Origin: Strigamia acuminata
Lineage: Eukaryota > Arthropoda > Chilopoda > Geophilomorpha > Linotaeniidae
Assembly: GCA_949358305.1 (NCBI GenBank)
Contig: OX442320.1
Location: 374,501-438,500 of the forward strand
Direction of reading: 5' to 3'
DNA length: 64,000 bases
The position numbers and the translations under genes are program-made. Positions 1 through 15,906 of the stretch are shown here, piece after piece; the stretch's first letter is position 1; each line of letters starts with the position of its first letter. Below the pieces are notes generated by a model. It was not told where the DNA came from and searched no databases. It worked only from the letters and a program-made list of their open reading frames with translations.

Positions 1-3000
1 CATTGGACTTGTGGTGTTTGTGCTAAGTCAACCGTGATGAGATCAAAAGTCTATTCTCCCAAATCATTGCTTGGATGTTTCTAAAACTTACATTGGAGCC
101 TTCTACTAAGGTTTAAACACTATTTCTGAATATTCAGAGACATTGGTCTTGTGGTGTTTGTGCTAAGTCAACTATGATGAGATCAAAAGTCTATTCTCCC
201 AAATGATTGCTTGGATGTTTCTAAAACTTACATTGGAGCCTTCTACTAAGGTTTAAACACTATTTCTGAACATTCAGAGACATTGGTCTTGTGGTGTTTG
301 TGCTAAGTTAACTGTGATGAGATCAAAAGTCTATTCTCGCAAATCATTGCTTGGATGTTGCTAAAACTTCCCTTGAAGTCTTCTACTAAGGTTTAAACAC
401 TATTTCTGAACATTCAGAGACATTGGTCTTGTGGTGTTTGTGCTAAGTCAACTGCGATGTGAAATGAGCTCAAAATTTTTTTTTCAAAATTTATTGCTTG
501 GATGTTGCTAAAACTTTCATTGGAGCCTTCTACTAAGGTTTAAACACTATTTCTGAACATTCAGAGACATTGGTCTTGTGGTGTTTGTGCTAAGTCAACT
601 GTGATGAGATCAAAAGTCTATTCTCCTAAATCATTGCTTGGATGTTTCTAAAACTTACATTGGAGCCTTCTACTAAGGTTTAAACACTATTTCTGAACAT
701 TCAGAGACATTGGTCTTGTGGTGTTTGTGCTAAGTCAACTGCGATGTAAAATAAGCTCAAAATTTTTTTTTCAAAATTTATTGCTTGGATGTTGCTAAAA
801 CTTACATTGGAGCCTTCTACTAAGGTTTAAACACTATTTCTGAATATTCAGAGACATTGGTCTTGTGGTGTTTGTGCTAAGTCAACTGTGATGAGATCAA
901 AAGTCTATTCTCCCAAATCATTGCTTGGATGTTTCTAAAACTTACATTGGAGCCTTCTACTAAGGTTTAAACACTATTTCTGAACATTCAGAGACATTGG
1001 TCTTGTGGTGTTTGTGCTAAGTTAACTGTGATGAGATCAAAAGTCTATTCTCGCAAATCATTGCTTGGATGTTGCTAAAACTTCTCTTGAAGTCTTCTAC
1101 TAAGGTTTAAACACTATTTCTGAACATTCAGAGACATTGGTCTTGTGGTGTTTGTGCTAAGTTAACTGTGATGAAATCAAAAGTCTATTCTCGCAAATCA
1201 TTGCTTGGATGTTGCTAAAACTTCCCTTGAAGTCTTCTACTAAGGTTTAAACACTATTTCTGAACATTCAGAGACATTGGTCTTGTGGTGTTTGTGCTAA
1301 GTCAACTGCGATGTGAAATGAGCTCAAAATTTTTTTTTCAAAATTTATTGCTTGGATGTTGCTAAAACTTTTATTGGAGCCTTCTACTAAGGTTTAAACA
1401 CTATTTCTGAACATTCAGAGACATTGGTCTTGTGGTGTTTGTGCTAAGTCAACTGTGATGAGATCAAAAGTCTATTCTCCTAAATCATTGCTTGGATGTT
1501 TCTAAAACTTACATTGGAGCCTTCTACTAAGGTTTAAACACTATTTCTGAACATTCAGAGACATTGGTCTTGTGGTGTTTGTGCTAAGTCAACTGTGATG
1601 AGATCAAAAGTCTATTCTCCCAAATCATTGCTTGGATGTTTCTAAAATTTACATTGGAGCCTTCTACTAAGGTTTAAACACTATTTCTGAACATTCAGAG
1701 ACATTGGTCTTGTGGTGTTTGTGCTAAGTCAACTATGATGAGATCAAAAGTCTATTCTCCCAAATGATTGCTTGGATGTTTCTAAAACTTACATTGGAGC
1801 CTTCTACTAAGGTTTAAACACTATTTCTGAACATTCAGAGACATTGGTCTTGTGGTGTTTGTGCTAAGTTAACTGTGATGAGATCAAAAGTCTATTCTCG
1901 CAAATCATTGCTTGGATGTTGCTAAAACTTCCCTTGAAGTCTTCTACTAAGGTTTAAACACTATTTCTGAACATTCAGAGACATTGGTCTTGTGGTGTTT
2001 GTGCTAAGTCAACTGCGATGTGAAATGAGCTCAAAATTTTTTTTTCAAAATTTATTGCTTGGATGTTGCTAAAACTTTCATTGGAGCCTTCTACTAAGGT
2101 TTAAACACTATTTCTGAACATTCAGAGACATTGGTCTTGTGGTGTTTGTGCTAAGTCAACTGTGATGAGATCAAAAGTCTATTCTCCCAAATCATTGCTT
2201 GGATGTTTCTAAAACTTACATTGGAGCCTTCTACTAAGGTTTAAACACTATTTCTGAACATTCAGAGACATTGGTCTTGTGGTGTTTGTGCTAAGTCAAC
2301 TATGATGAGATCAAAAGTCTATTCTCCCAAATCATTGCTTGGATGTTTCTAAAACTTACATTGGAGCCTTCTACTAAGGTTTAAACACTATTTCTGAACA
2401 TTCAGAGACATTGGTCTTGTGGTGTTTGTGCTAAGTCAACTATGATGAGATCAAAAGTCTATTCTCCCAAATCATTGCTTGGATGTTTCTAAAACTTACA
2501 TTGGAGCCTTCTACTAAGGTTTAAACACTATTTCTGAACATTCAGAGACATTGGTCTTGTGGTGTTTGTGCTAAGTCAACTGTGATGAGATCAAAAGTCT
2601 ATTCTCTCAAATCATTGCTTGGATGTTTCTAAAACTTACATTGGAGCCTTCTACTAAGGTTTAAACACTATTTCTGAACATTCAGAGACATTGATCTTGT
2701 GGTCTTTGTGCTAAGTCAACTGCAATGTGAAATAAGCTCAAAATTTTTTTTTCAAAATTTATTGCTTGGATGTTGCTAAAACTTACATTGAAGGCTTCTA
2801 CTAAGGTTTAAACACTATTTCTGAACATTCAGAGACATTGGTCTTGTGGTGTTTGTGCTAAGTTAACTGTGATGAGATCAAAAGTCTATTCTCGCAAATC
2901 ATTGCTTGGATGTTGCTAAAACTTCCCTTGAAGTCTTCTACTAAGGTTTAAACACTATTTCTGAACATTCAGAGACATTGGTCTTGTGGTGTTTGTGCTA

Positions 3001-6000
3001 AGTCAACTGCGATGTGAAATGAGCTCAAAATTTTTTTTTCAAAATTTATTGCTTGGATGTTGCTAAAACTTTCATTGGAGCCTTCTACTAAGGTTTAAAC
3101 ACTATTTCTGAACATTCAGAGACATTGGTCTTGTGGTGTTTGTGCTAAGTCAACTGTGATGAGATCAAAAGTCTATTCTCCTAAATCATTGCTTGGATGT
3201 TTCTAAAACTTACATTGGAGCCTTCTACTAAGGTTTAAACACTATTTCTGAACATTCAGAGACATTGGTCTTGTGGTGTTTGTGCTAAGTCAACTATGAT
3301 GAGATCAAAAGTCTATTCTCCCAAATCATTGCTTGGATGTTTCTAAAACTTACATTGGAGCCTTCTACTAAGGTTTAAACACTATTTCTGAACATTCAGA
3401 GACATTGGTCTTGTGGTGTTTGTGCTAAGTCAACTGCGATGTAAAATGAGCTCAAAATTTTTTTTTCAAAATTTATTGCTTGGATGTTGCTAAAACTTAC
3501 ATTGGAGCCTTCTACTAAGGTTTAAACACTATTTCTGAATATTCAGAGACATTGGTCTTGTGGTGTTTGTGCTAAGTCAACTGTGATGAGATCAAAAGTC
3601 TATTCTCCCAAATCATTGCTTGGATGTTTCTAAAACTTACATTGGAGCCTTCTACTAAGGTTTAAACACTATTTCTGAACATTCAGAGACATTGGTCTTG
3701 TGGTGTTTGTGCTAAGTCAACTATGATGAGATCAAAAGTCTATTCTCCCAAATGATTGCTTGGATGTTTCTAAAACTTACATTGGAGCCTTCTACTAAGG
3801 TTTAAACACTATTTCTGAACATTCAGAGACATTGGTCTTGTGGTGTTTGTGCTAAGTTAACTGTGATGAGATCAAAAGTCTATTCTCGCAAATCATTGCT
3901 TGGATGTTGCTAAAACTTCTCTTGAAGTCTTCTACTAAGGTTTAAACACTATTTCTGAACATTCAGAGACATTGGTCTTGTGGTGTTTGTGCTAAGTTAA
4001 CTGTGATGAGATCAAAAGTCTATTCTCGCAAATCATTGCTTGGATGTTGCTAAAACTTCCCTTGAAGTCTTCTACTAAGGTTTAAACACTATTTCTGAAC
4101 ATTCAGAGACATTGGTCTTGTGGTGTTTGTGCTAAGTCAACTGCGATGTGAAATGAGCTCAAAATTTTTTTTTCAAAATTTATTGCTTGGATGTTGCTAA
4201 AACTTTCATTGGAGCCTTCTACTAAGGTTTAAACACTATTTCTGAACATTCAGAGACATTGGTCTTGTGGTGTTTGTGCTAAGTCAACTGTGATGAGATC
4301 AAAAGTCTATTCTCCTAAATCATTGCTTGGATGTTTCTAAAACTTACATTGGAGCCTTCTACTAAGGTTTAAACACTATTTCTGAACATTCAGAGACATT
4401 GGTCTTGTGGTGTTTGTGCTAAGTCAACTATGATGAGATCAAAAGTCTATTCTCCCAAATTATTGCTTGGATGTTTCTAAAACTTACATTGGAGCCTTCT
4501 ACTAAGGTTTAAACACTATTTCTGAACATTCAGAGACATTGGTCTTGTGGTGTTTGTGCTAAGTCAACTGCGATGTAAAATGAGCTCAAAATTTTTTTTT
4601 CAAAATTTATTGCTTGGATGTTGCTAAAACTTACATTGGAGCCTTCTACTAAGGTTTAAACACTATTTCTGAATATTCAGAGACATTGGTCTTGTGGTGT
4701 TTGTGCTAAGTCAACTGTGATGAGATCAAAAGTCTATTCTCCCAAATCATTGCTTGGATGTTTCTAAAATTTACATTGGAGCCTTCTACTAAGGTTTAAA
4801 CACTATTTCTGAACATTCAGAGACATTGGTCTTGTGGTGTTTGTGCTAAGTCAACTATGATGAGATCAAAAGTCTATTCTCCCAAATGATTGCTTGGATG
4901 TTTCTAAAACTTACATTGGAGCCTTCTACTAAGGTTTAAACACTATTTCTGAACATTCAGAGACATTGGTCTTGTGGTGTTTGTGCTAAGTTAACTGTGA
5001 TGAGATCAAAAGTCTATTCTCGCAAATCATTGCTTGGATGTTGCTAAAACTTCTCTTGAAGTCTTCTACTAAGGTTTAAACACTATTTCTGAACATTTAG
5101 AGACATTGGTCTTGTGGTGTTTGTGCTAAGTCAACTGCGATGTGAAATGAGCTCAAAATTTTTTTTTCAAAATTTATTGCTTGGATGTTGCTAAAACCTA
5201 CATTGGAGCCTTCTACTAAGGTTTAAACACTATTTCTGAACATTCAGAGACATTGGTCTTGTGGTGTTTGTGCTAAGTTAACTGTGATGAGATCAAAAGT
5301 CTATTCTCGCAAATCATTGCTTGGATGTTGCTAAAACTTCCCTTGAAGTCTTCTACTAAGGTTTAAACACTATTTCTGAACATTCAGAGACATTGGTCTT
5401 GTGGTGTTTGTGCTAAGTCAACTGCGATGTGAAATGAGCTCAAAATTTTTTTTTCAAAATTTATTGCTTGGATGTTGCTAAAACTTTCATTGGAGCCTTC
5501 TACTAAGGTTTAAACACTATTTCTGAACATTCAGAGACATTGGTCTTGTGGTGTTTGTGCTAAGTCAACTGTGATGAGATCAAAAGTCTATTCTCCCAAA
5601 TCATTGCTTGGATGTTTCTAAAACTTACATTGGAGCCTTCTACTAAGGTTTAAACACTATTTCTGAACATTCAGAGACATTGGTCTTGTGGTGTTTGTGC
5701 TAAGTCAACTATGATGAGATCAAAAGTCTATTCTCCCAAATCATTGCTTGGATGTTTCTAAAACTTACATTGGAGCCTTCTACTAAGGTTTAAACACTAT
5801 TTCTGAACATTCAGAGACATTGGTCTTGTGGTGTTTGTGCTAAGTCAACTATGATGAGATCAAAAGTCTATTCTCCCAAATCATTGCTTGGATGTTTCTA
5901 AAACTTACATTGGAGCCTTCTACTAAGGTTTAAACACTATTTCTGAACATTCAGAGACATTGGTCTTGTGGTGTTTGTGCTAAGTCAACTGTGATGAGAT

Positions 6001-9000
6001 CAAAAGTCTATTCTCTCAAATCATTGCTTGGATGTTTCTAAAACTTACATTGGAGCCTTCTACTAAGGTTTAAACACTATTTCTGAACATTCAGAGACAT
6101 TGATCTTGTGGTCTTTGTGCTAAGTCAACTGCAATGTGAAATAAGCTCAAAATTTTTTTTTCAAAATTTATTGCTTGGATGTTGCTAAAACTTACATTGA
6201 AGGCTTCTACTAAGGTTTAAACACTATTTCTGAACATTCAGAGACATTGGACTTGTGGTGTTTGTGCTAAGTCAACCGTGATAAGATCAAAAGTCTATTC
6301 TCCCAAATCATTGCTTATATGTTTCTAAAACTTACATTGGAGCCTTCTACTAAGGTTTAAACACTATTTCTGAACATTCAGAGACATTGGTCTTGTGGTG
6401 TTTGTGCTAAGTCAACTGTGATGAGATCAAAAGTCTATTCTCCCAAATGATTGCTTGGATGTTTCTAAAACTTACATTGGAGCCTTCTACTAAGGTTTAA
6501 ACACTATTTCTGAACATTCAGAGACATTGGTCTTGTGGTGTTTGTGCTAAGTTAACTGTGATGAGATCAAAAGTCTATTCTCGCAAATCATTGCTTGGAT
6601 GTTGCTAAAACTTCCCTTGAAGTCTTCTACTAAGGTTTAAACACTATTTCTGAACATTCAGAGACATTGGTCTTGTGGTGTTTGTGCTAAGTCAACTGCG
6701 ATGTGAAATGAGCTCAAAATTTTTTTTTCAAAATTTATTGCTTGGATGTTGCTAAAACTTTCATTGGAGCCTTCTACTAAGGTTTAAACACTATTTCTGA
6801 ACATTCAGAGACATTGGTCTTGTGGTGTTTGTGCTAAGTCAACTGTGATGAGATCAAAAGTCTATTCTCCCAAATCATTGCTTGGATGTTTCTAAAACTT
6901 ACATTGAAGCCTTCTACTAAGGTTTAAACACTATTTCTGAACATTCAGAGACATTGGTCTTGTGGTGTTTGTGCTAAGTCAACTATGATGAGATCAAAAG
7001 TCTATTCTCCCAAATCATTGCTTGGATGTTTCTAAAACTTACATTGGAGCCTTCTACTAAGGTTTAAACACTATTTCTGAACATTCAGAGACATTGGTCT
7101 TGTGGTGTTTGTGCTAAGTCAACTATGATGAGATCAAAAGTCTATTCTCCCAAATCATTGCTTGGATGTTTCTAAAACTTACATTGGAGCCTTCTACTAA
7201 GGTTTAAACACTATTTCTGAACATTCAGAGACATTGGTCTTGTGGTGTTTGTGCTAAGTCAACTGCGATGTGAAATGAGCTCAAAATTTTTTTTTCAAAA
7301 TTTATTGCTTGGATGTTGCTAAAACTTACATTGGAGCCTTCTACTAAGGTTTAAACACTATTTCTGAATATTCAGAGACATTGGTCTTGTGGTGTTTGTG
7401 CTAAGTCAACTGTGATGAGATCAAAAGTCTATTCTCCCAAATCATTGCTTGGATGTTTCTAAAACTTACATTGGAGCCTTCTACTAAGGTTTAAACACTA
7501 TTTCTGAACATTCAGAGACATTGGTCTTGTGGTGTTTGTGCTAAGTCAACTATGATGAGATCAAAAGTCTATTCTCCCAAATGATTGCTTGGATGTTTCT
7601 AAAACTTACATTGGAGCCTTCTACTAAGGTTTAAACACTATTTCTGAACATTCAGAGACATTGGTCTTGTGGTGTTTGTGCTAAGTCAACTATGATGAGA
7701 TCAAAAGTCTATTCTCCCAAATCATTGCTTGGATGTTTCTAAAACTTACATTGGAGCCTTCTACTAAGGTTTAAACACTATTTCTGAACATTCAGAGACA
7801 TTGGTCTTGTGGTGTTTGTGCTAAGTCAACTGCGATGTGAAATGAGCTCAAAATTTTTTTTTCAAAATTTATTGCTTGGATGTTGCTAAAACTTACATTG
7901 GAGCCTTCTACTAAGGTTTAAACACTATTTCTGAATATTCAGAGACATTGGTCTTGTGGTGTTTGTGCTAAGTCAACTGTGATGAGATCAAAAGTCTATT
8001 CTCCCAAATCATTGCTTGGATGTTTCTAAAACTTACATTGGAGCCTTCTACTAAGGTTTAAACACTATTTCTGAACATTCAGAGACATTGGTCTTGTGGT
8101 GTTTGTGCTAAGTCAACTATGATGAGATCAAAAGTCTATTCTCCCAAATGATTGCTTGGATGTTTCTAAAACTTACATTGGAGCCTTCTACTAAGGTTTA
8201 AACACTATTTCTGAACATTCAGAGACATTGGTCTTGTGGTGTTTGTGCTAAGTCAACTATGATGAGATCAAAAGTCTATTCTCCCAAATCATTGCTTGGA
8301 TGTTTCTAAAACTTACATTGGAGCCTTCTACTAAGGTTTAAACACTATTTCTGAACATTCAGAGACATTGGTCTTGTGGTGTTTGTGCTAAGTCAACTGC
8401 GATGTGAAATGAGCTCAAAATTTTTTTTTCAAAATTTATTGCTTGGATGTTGCTAAAACTTACATTGGAGCCTTCTACTAAGGTTTAAACACTATTTCTG
8501 AATATTCAGAGACATTGGTCTTGTGGTGTTTGTGCTAAGTCAACTGTGATGAGATCAAAAGTCTATTCTCCCAAATCATTGCTTGGATGTTTCTAAAACT
8601 TACATTGGAGCCTTCTACTAAGGTTTAAACACTATTTCTGAACATTCAGAGACATTGGTCTTGTGGTGTTTGTGCTAAGTCAACTATGATGAGATCAAAA
8701 GTCTATTCTCCCAAATCATTGCTTGGATGTTTCTAAAACTTACATTGGAGCCTTCTACTAAGGTTTAAACACTATTTCTGAACATTCAGAGACATTGGTC
8801 TTGTGGTGTTTGTGCTAAGTCAACTGCGATGTAAAATGAGCTCAAAATTTTTTTTTTCAAAATTTATTGCTTGGATGTTGCTAAAACTTACATTGGAGCC
8901 TTCTACTAAGGTTTAAACACTATTTCTGAACATTCAGAGACATTGGTCTTGTGGTGTTTGTGCTAAGTCAACTGTGATGAGATCAAAAGTCTATTCTCTC

Positions 9001-12000
9001 AAATCATTGCTTGGATGTTTCTAAAACTTACATTGGAGCCTTCTACTAAGGTTTAAACACTATTTCTGAACATTCAGAGACATTGATCTTGTGGTCTTTG
9101 TGCTAAGTCAACTGCAATGTGAAATAAGCTCAAAATTTTTTTTTCAAAATTTATTGCTTGGATGTTGCTAAAACTTACATTGAAGGCTTCTACTAAGGTT
9201 TAAACACTATTTCTGAACATTCAGAGACATTGGACTTGTGGTGTTTGTGCTAAGTCAACCGTGATAAGATCAAAAGTCTATTCTCCCAAATCATTGCTTG
9301 GATGTTTCTAAAACTTACATTGGAGCCTTCTACTAAGGTTTAAACACTATTTCTGAACATTCAGAGACATTGGTCTTGTGGTGTTTGTGCTAAGTCAACT
9401 GTGATGAGATCAAAAGTCTATTCTCCCAAATCATTGCTTGGATGTTTCTAAAACTTACATTGGAGCCTTCTACTAAGGTTTAAACACTATTTCTGAACAT
9501 TCAGAGACATTGGTCTTATGGTGTTTGTGCTAAGTCAACTATGATGAGATCAAAAGTCTATTCTCCCAAATGATTGCTTGGATGTTTCTAAAACTTACAT
9601 TGGAGCCTTCTACTAAGGTTTAAACACTATTTCTGAACATTCAGAGACATTGGTCTTGTGGTGTTTGTGCTAAGTTAACTGTGATGAGATCAAAAGTCTA
9701 TTCTCGCAAATCATTGCTTGGATGTTGCTAAAACTTCCCTTGAAGTCTTCTACTAAGGTTTAAACACTATTTCTGAACATTCAGAGACATTGGTCTTGTG
9801 GTGTTTGTGCTAAGTCAACTGCGATGTGAAATGAGCTCAAAATTTTTTTTTCAAAATTTATTGCTTGGATGTTGCTAAAACTTTCATTGGAGCCTTCTAC
9901 TAAGGTTTAAACACTATTTCTGAACATTCAGAGACATTGGTTTTGTGGTGTTTGTGCTAAGTCAACTGTGATGAGATCAAAAGTCTATTCTCCCAAATCA
10001 TTGCTTGGATGTTTCTAAAACTTACATTGGAGCCTTCTACTAAGGTTTAAACACTATTTCTGAACATTCAGAGACATTGGTCTTGTGGTGTTTGTGCTAA
10101 GTTAACTGTGATGAGATCAAAAGTCTATTCTCGCAAATCATTGCTTGGATGTTGCTAAAACTTCTCTTGAAGTCTTCTACTAAGGTTTAAACACTATTTC
10201 TGAACATTTAGAGACATTGGTCTTGTGGTGTTTGTGCTAAGTCAACTGCGATGTGAAATGAGCTCAAAATTTTTTTTTCAAAATTTATTGCTTGGATGTT
10301 GCTAAAACTTACATTGGAGCCTTCTACTAAGGTTTAAACACTTATTTCTGAATATTCAGAGACATTGGTCTTGTGGTGTTTGTGCTAAGTCAACTATGAT
10401 GAGATCAAAAGTCTATTCTCCCAAATCATTGCTTGGATGTTTCTAAAACTTACATTGGAGCCTTCTACTAAGGTTTAAACACTATTTCTGAACATTCAGA
10501 GACATTGGTCTTGTGGTGTTTGTGCTAAGTCAACTATGATGAGATCAAAAGTCTATTCTCCCAAATCATTGCTTGGATGTTTCTAAAACTTACATTGGAG
10601 CCTTCTACTAAGGTTTAAACACTATTTCTGAACATTCAGAGACATTGGTCTTGTGGTGTTTGTGCTAAGTCAACTGCGATGTGAAATGAGCTCAAAATTT
10701 TTTTTTCAAAATTTATTGCTTGGATGTTGCTAAAACTTACATTGGAGCCTTTTACTAAGGTTTAAACACTATTTCTGAATATTCAGAGACATTGGTCTTG
10801 TGGTGTTTGTGCTAAGTCAACTGTGATGAGATCAAAAGTCTATTCTCCCAAATCATTGCTTGGATGTTTCTAAAACTTACATTGGAGCCTTCTACTAAGG
10901 TTTAAACACTATTTCTGAACATTCAGAGACATTGGTCTTGTGGTGTTTGTGCTAAGTCAACTATGATGAGATCAAAAGTCTATTCTCCCAAATGATTGCT
11001 TGGATGTTTCTAAAACTTACATTGGAGCCTTCTACTAAGGTTTAAACACTATTTCTGAACATTCAGAGACATTGGTCTTGTGGTGTTTGTGCTAAGTCAA
11101 CTATGATGAGATCAAAAGTCTATTCTCCCAAATCATTGCTTGGATGTTTCTAAAACTTACATTGGAGCCTTCTACTAAGGTTTAAACACTATTTCTAAAC
11201 ATTCAGAGACATTGGTCTTGTGGTGTTTGTGCTAAGTCAACTGCGATGTGAAATGAGCTCAAAATTTTTTTTTCAAAATTTATTGCTTGGATGTTGCTAA
11301 AACTTACATTGGAGCCTTCTACTAAGGTTTAAACACTATTTCTGAACATTCAGAGACATTGGTCTCGTGGTGTTTGTGCTAAGTCAACTATGATGAGATC
11401 AAAAGTCTATTCTCCCAAATGATTGCTTGGATGTTTCTAAAACTTACATTGGAGCCTTCTACTAAGGTTTAAACACTATTTCTGAACATTCAGAGACATT
11501 GGTCTTGTGGTGTTTGTGCTAAGTCAACTATGATGAGATCAAAAGTCTATTCTCCCAAATCATTACTTGGATGTTTCTAAAACTTACATTGGAGCCTTCT
11601 ACTAAGGTTTAAACACTATTTCTGAACATTCAGAGACATTGATCTTGTGGTCTTTGTGCTAAGTCAACTGCGATGTAAAATGAGCTCAAAATTTTTTTTT
11701 CAAAATTTATTGCTTGGATGTTGCTAAAACTTACATTGGAGCCTTCTACTAAGGTTTAAACACTATTTCTGAACATTCAGAGACATTGGTCTTGTGGTGT
11801 TTGTGCTAAGTCAACTGCGATGTAAAATGAGCTCAAAATTTTTTTTTCAAAATTTATTGCTTGGATGTTGCTAAAACTTACATTGGAGCCTTCTACTAAG
11901 GTTTAAACACTATTTCTGAATATTCAGAGACATTGGTCTTGTGGTGTTTGTGCTAAGTCAACTGTGATGAGATCAAAAGTCTATTCTCCCAAATCATTGC

Positions 12001-13491
12001 TTGGATGTTTCTAAAATTTACATTGGAGCCTTCTACTAAGGTTTAAACACTATTTCTGAACATTCAGAGACATTGGTCTTGTGGTGTTTGTGCTAAGTCA
12101 ACTATGATGAGATCAAAAGTCTATTCTCCCAAATGATTGCTTGGATGTTTCTAAAACTTACATTGGAGCCTTCTACTAAGGTTTAAACACTATTTCTGAA
12201 CATTCAGAGACATTGGTCTTGTGGTGTTTGTGCTAAGTTAACTGTGATGAGATCAAAAGTCTATTCTCGCAAATCATTGCTTGGATGTTGCTAAAACTTC
12301 TCTTGAAGTCTTCTACTAAGGTTTAAACACTATTTCTGAACATTTAGAGACATTGGTCTTGTGGTGTTTGTGCTAAGTCAACTGCGATGTGAAATGAGCT
12401 CAAAATTTTTTTTTCAAAATTTATTGCTTGGATGTTGCTAAAACCTACATTGGAGCCTTCTACTAAGGTTTAAACACTATTTCTGAACATTCAGAGACAT
12501 TGGTCTTGTGGTGTTTGTGCTAAGTTAACTGTGATGAGATCAAAAGTCTATTCTCGCAAATCATTGCTTGGATGTTGCTAAAACTTCCCTTGAAGTCTTC
12601 TACTAAGGTTTAAACACTATTTCTGAACATTCAGAGACATTGGTCTTGTGGTGTTTGTGCTAAGTCAACTGCGATGTGAAATGAGCTCAAAATTTTTTTT
12701 TCAAAATTTATTGCTTGGATGTTGCTAAAACTTTCATTGGAGCCTTCTACTAAGGTTTAAACACTATTTCTGAACATTCAGAGACATTGGTCTTGTGGTG
12801 TTTGTGCTAAGTCAACTGTGATGAGATCAAAAGTCTATTCTCCCAAATCATTGCTTGGATGTTTCTAAAACTTACATTGGAGCCTTCTACTAAGGTTTAA
12901 ACACTATTTCTGAACATTCAGAGACATTGGTCTTGTGGTGTTTGTGCTAAGTCAACTATGATGAGATCAAAAGTCTATTCTCCCAAATCATTGCTTGGAT
13001 GTTTCTAAAACTTACATTGGAGCCTTCTACTAAGGTTTAAACACTATTTCTGAACATTCAGAGACATTGGTCTTGTGGTGTTTGTGCTAAGTCAACTATG
13101 ATGAGATCAAAAGTCTATTCTCCCAAATCATTGCTTGGATGTTTCTAAAACTTACATTGGAGCCTTCTACTAAGGTTTAAACACTATTTCTGAACATTCA
13201 GAGACATTGGTCTTGTGGTGTTTGTGCTAAGTCAACTGTGATGAGATCAAAAGTCTATTCTCTCAAATCATTGCTTGGATGTTTCTAAAACTTACATTGG
13301 AGCCTTCTACTAAGGTTTAAACACTATTTCTGAACATTCAGAGACATTGATCTTGTGGTCTTTGTGCTAAGTCAACTGCAATGTGAAATAAGCTCAAAAT
13401 TTTTTTTTCAAAATTTATTGCTTGGATGTTGCTAAAACTTACATTGAAGGCTTCTACTAAGGTTTAAACACTATTTCTGAACATTCAGAGA

Positions 13492-15906
13492 CATTGGACT
13501 TGTGGTGTTTGTGCTAAGTCAACCGTGATAAGATCAAAAGTCTATTCTCCCAAATCATTGCTTGGATGTTTCTAAAACTTACATTGGAGCCTTCTACTAA
13601 GGTTTAAACACTATTTCTGAACATTCAGAGACATTGGTCTTGTGGTGTTTGTGCTAAGTCAACTGTGATGAGATCAAAAGTCTATTCTCCCAAATCATTG
13701 CTTGGATGTTTCTAAAACTTACATTGGAGCCTTCTACTAAGGTTTAAACACTATTTCTGAACATTCAGAGACATTGGTCTTGTGGTGTTTGTGCTAAGTC
13801 AACTATGATGAGATCAAAAGTCTATTCTCCCAAATGATTGCTTGGATGTTTCTAAAACTTACATTGGAGCCTTCTACTAAGGTTTAAACACTATTTCTGA
13901 ACATTCAGAGACATTGGTCTTGTGGTGTTTGTGCTAAGTTAACTGTGATGAGATCAAAAGTCTATTCTCGCAAATCATTGCTTGGATGTTGCTAAAACTT
14001 CCCTTGAAGTCTTCTACTAAGGTTTAAACACTATTTCTGAACATTCAGAGACATTGGTCTTGTGGTGTTTGTGCTAAGTCAACTGCGATGTGAAATGAGC
14101 TCAAAATTTTTTTTTCAAAATTTATTGCTTGGATGTTGCTAAAACTTTCATTGGAGCCTTCTACTAAGGTTTAAACACTATTTCTGAACATTCAGAGACA
14201 TTGGTCTTGTGGTGTTTGTGCTAAGTCAACTATGATGAGATCAAAAGTCTATTCTCCCAAATCATTGCTTGGATGTTTCTAAAACTTACATTGGAGCCTT
14301 CTACTAAGGTTTAAACACTATTTCTGAACATTCAGAGACATTGGTCTTGTGGTGTTTGTGCTAAGTCAACTGCGATGTAAAATGAGCTCAAAATTTTTTT
14401 TTCAAAATTTATTGCTTGGATGTTGCTAAAACTTACATTGGAGCCTTCTACTAAGGTTTAAACACTATTTCTGAATATTCAGAGACATTGGTCTTGTGGT
14501 GTTTGTGCTAAGTCAACTGTGATGAGATCAAAAGTCTATTCTCCCAAATCATTGCTTGGATGTTTCTAAAATTTACATTGGAGCCTTCTACTAAGGTTTA
14601 AACACTATTTCTGAACATTCAGAGACATTGGTCTTGTGGTGTTTGTGCTAAGTCAACTATGATGAGATCAAAAGTCTATTCTCCCAAATGATTGCTTGGA
14701 TGTTTCTAAAACTTACATTGGAGCCTTCTACTAAGGTTTAAACACTATTTCTGAACATTCAGAGACATTGGTCTTGTGGTGTTTGTGCTAAGTTAACTGT
14801 GATGAGATCAAAAGTCTATTCTCGCAAATCATTGCTTGGATGTTGCTAAAACTTCTCTTGAAGTCTTCTACTAAGGTTTAAACACTATTTCTGAACATTT
14901 AGAGACATTGGTCTTGTGGTGTTTGTGCTAAGTCAACTGCGATGTGAAATGAGCTCAAAATTTTTTTTTCAAAATTTATTGCTTGGATGTTGCTAAAACC
15001 TACATTGGAGCCTTCTACTAAGGTTTAAACACTATTTCTGAACATTCAGAGACATTGGTCTTGTGGTGTTTGTGCTAAGTTAACTGTGATGAGATCAAAA
15101 GTCTATTCTCGCAAATCATTGCTTGGATGTTGCTAAAACTTCCCTTGAAGTCTTCTACTAAGGTTTAAACACTATTTCTGAACATTCAGAGACATTGGTC
15201 TTGTGGTGTTTGTGCTAAGTCAACTGCGATGTGAAATGAGCTCAAAATTTTTTTTTCAAAATTTATTGCTTGGATGTTGCTAAAACTTTCATTGGAGCCT
15301 TCTACTAAGGTTTAAACACTATTTCTGAACATTCAGAGACATTGGTCTTGTGGTGTTTGTGCTAAGTCAACTGTGATGAGATCAAAAGTCTATTCTCCCA
15401 AATCATTGCTTGGATGTTTCTAAAACTTACATTGGAGCCTTCTACTAAGGTTTAAACACTATTTCTGAACATTCAGAGACATTGGTCTTGTGGTGTTTGT
15501 GCTAAGTCAACTATGATGAGATCAAAAGTCTATTCTCCCAAATCATTGCTTGGATGTTTCTAAAACTTACATTGGAGCCTTCTACTAAGGTTTAAACACT
15601 ATTTCTGAACATTCAGAGACATTGGTCTTGTGGTGTTTGTGCTAAGTCAACTGTGATGAGATCAAAAGTCTATTCTCTCAAATCATTGCTTGGATGTTTC
15701 TAAAACTTACATTGGAGCCTTCTACTAAGGTTTAAACACTATTTCTGAACATTCAGAGACATTGATCTTGTGGTCTTTGTGCTAAGTCAACTGCAATGTG
15801 AAATAAGCTCAAAATTTTTTTTTCAAAATTTATTGCTTGGATGTTGCTAAAACTTACATTGAAGGCTTCTACTAAGGTTTAAACACTATTTCTGAACATT
15901 CAGAGA
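13492..15906. repeat. Higher-order repeat unit, 17 monomers
   Basis: Runs from one GGACTTGTGG-type monomer to the next (2415 bp). Its order of monomer variants matches the unit at 21157-23711 except that one standard 140-bp monomer near the 3' end is missing, which accounts exactly for the 140-bp length difference. Variant-specific substitutions (for example CTAAAATTTAC, AACATTTAGAG, AAAACCTACATT) recur in the same order in both units. The array therefore evolves by duplication of multi-monomer blocks. Confidence 0.85.
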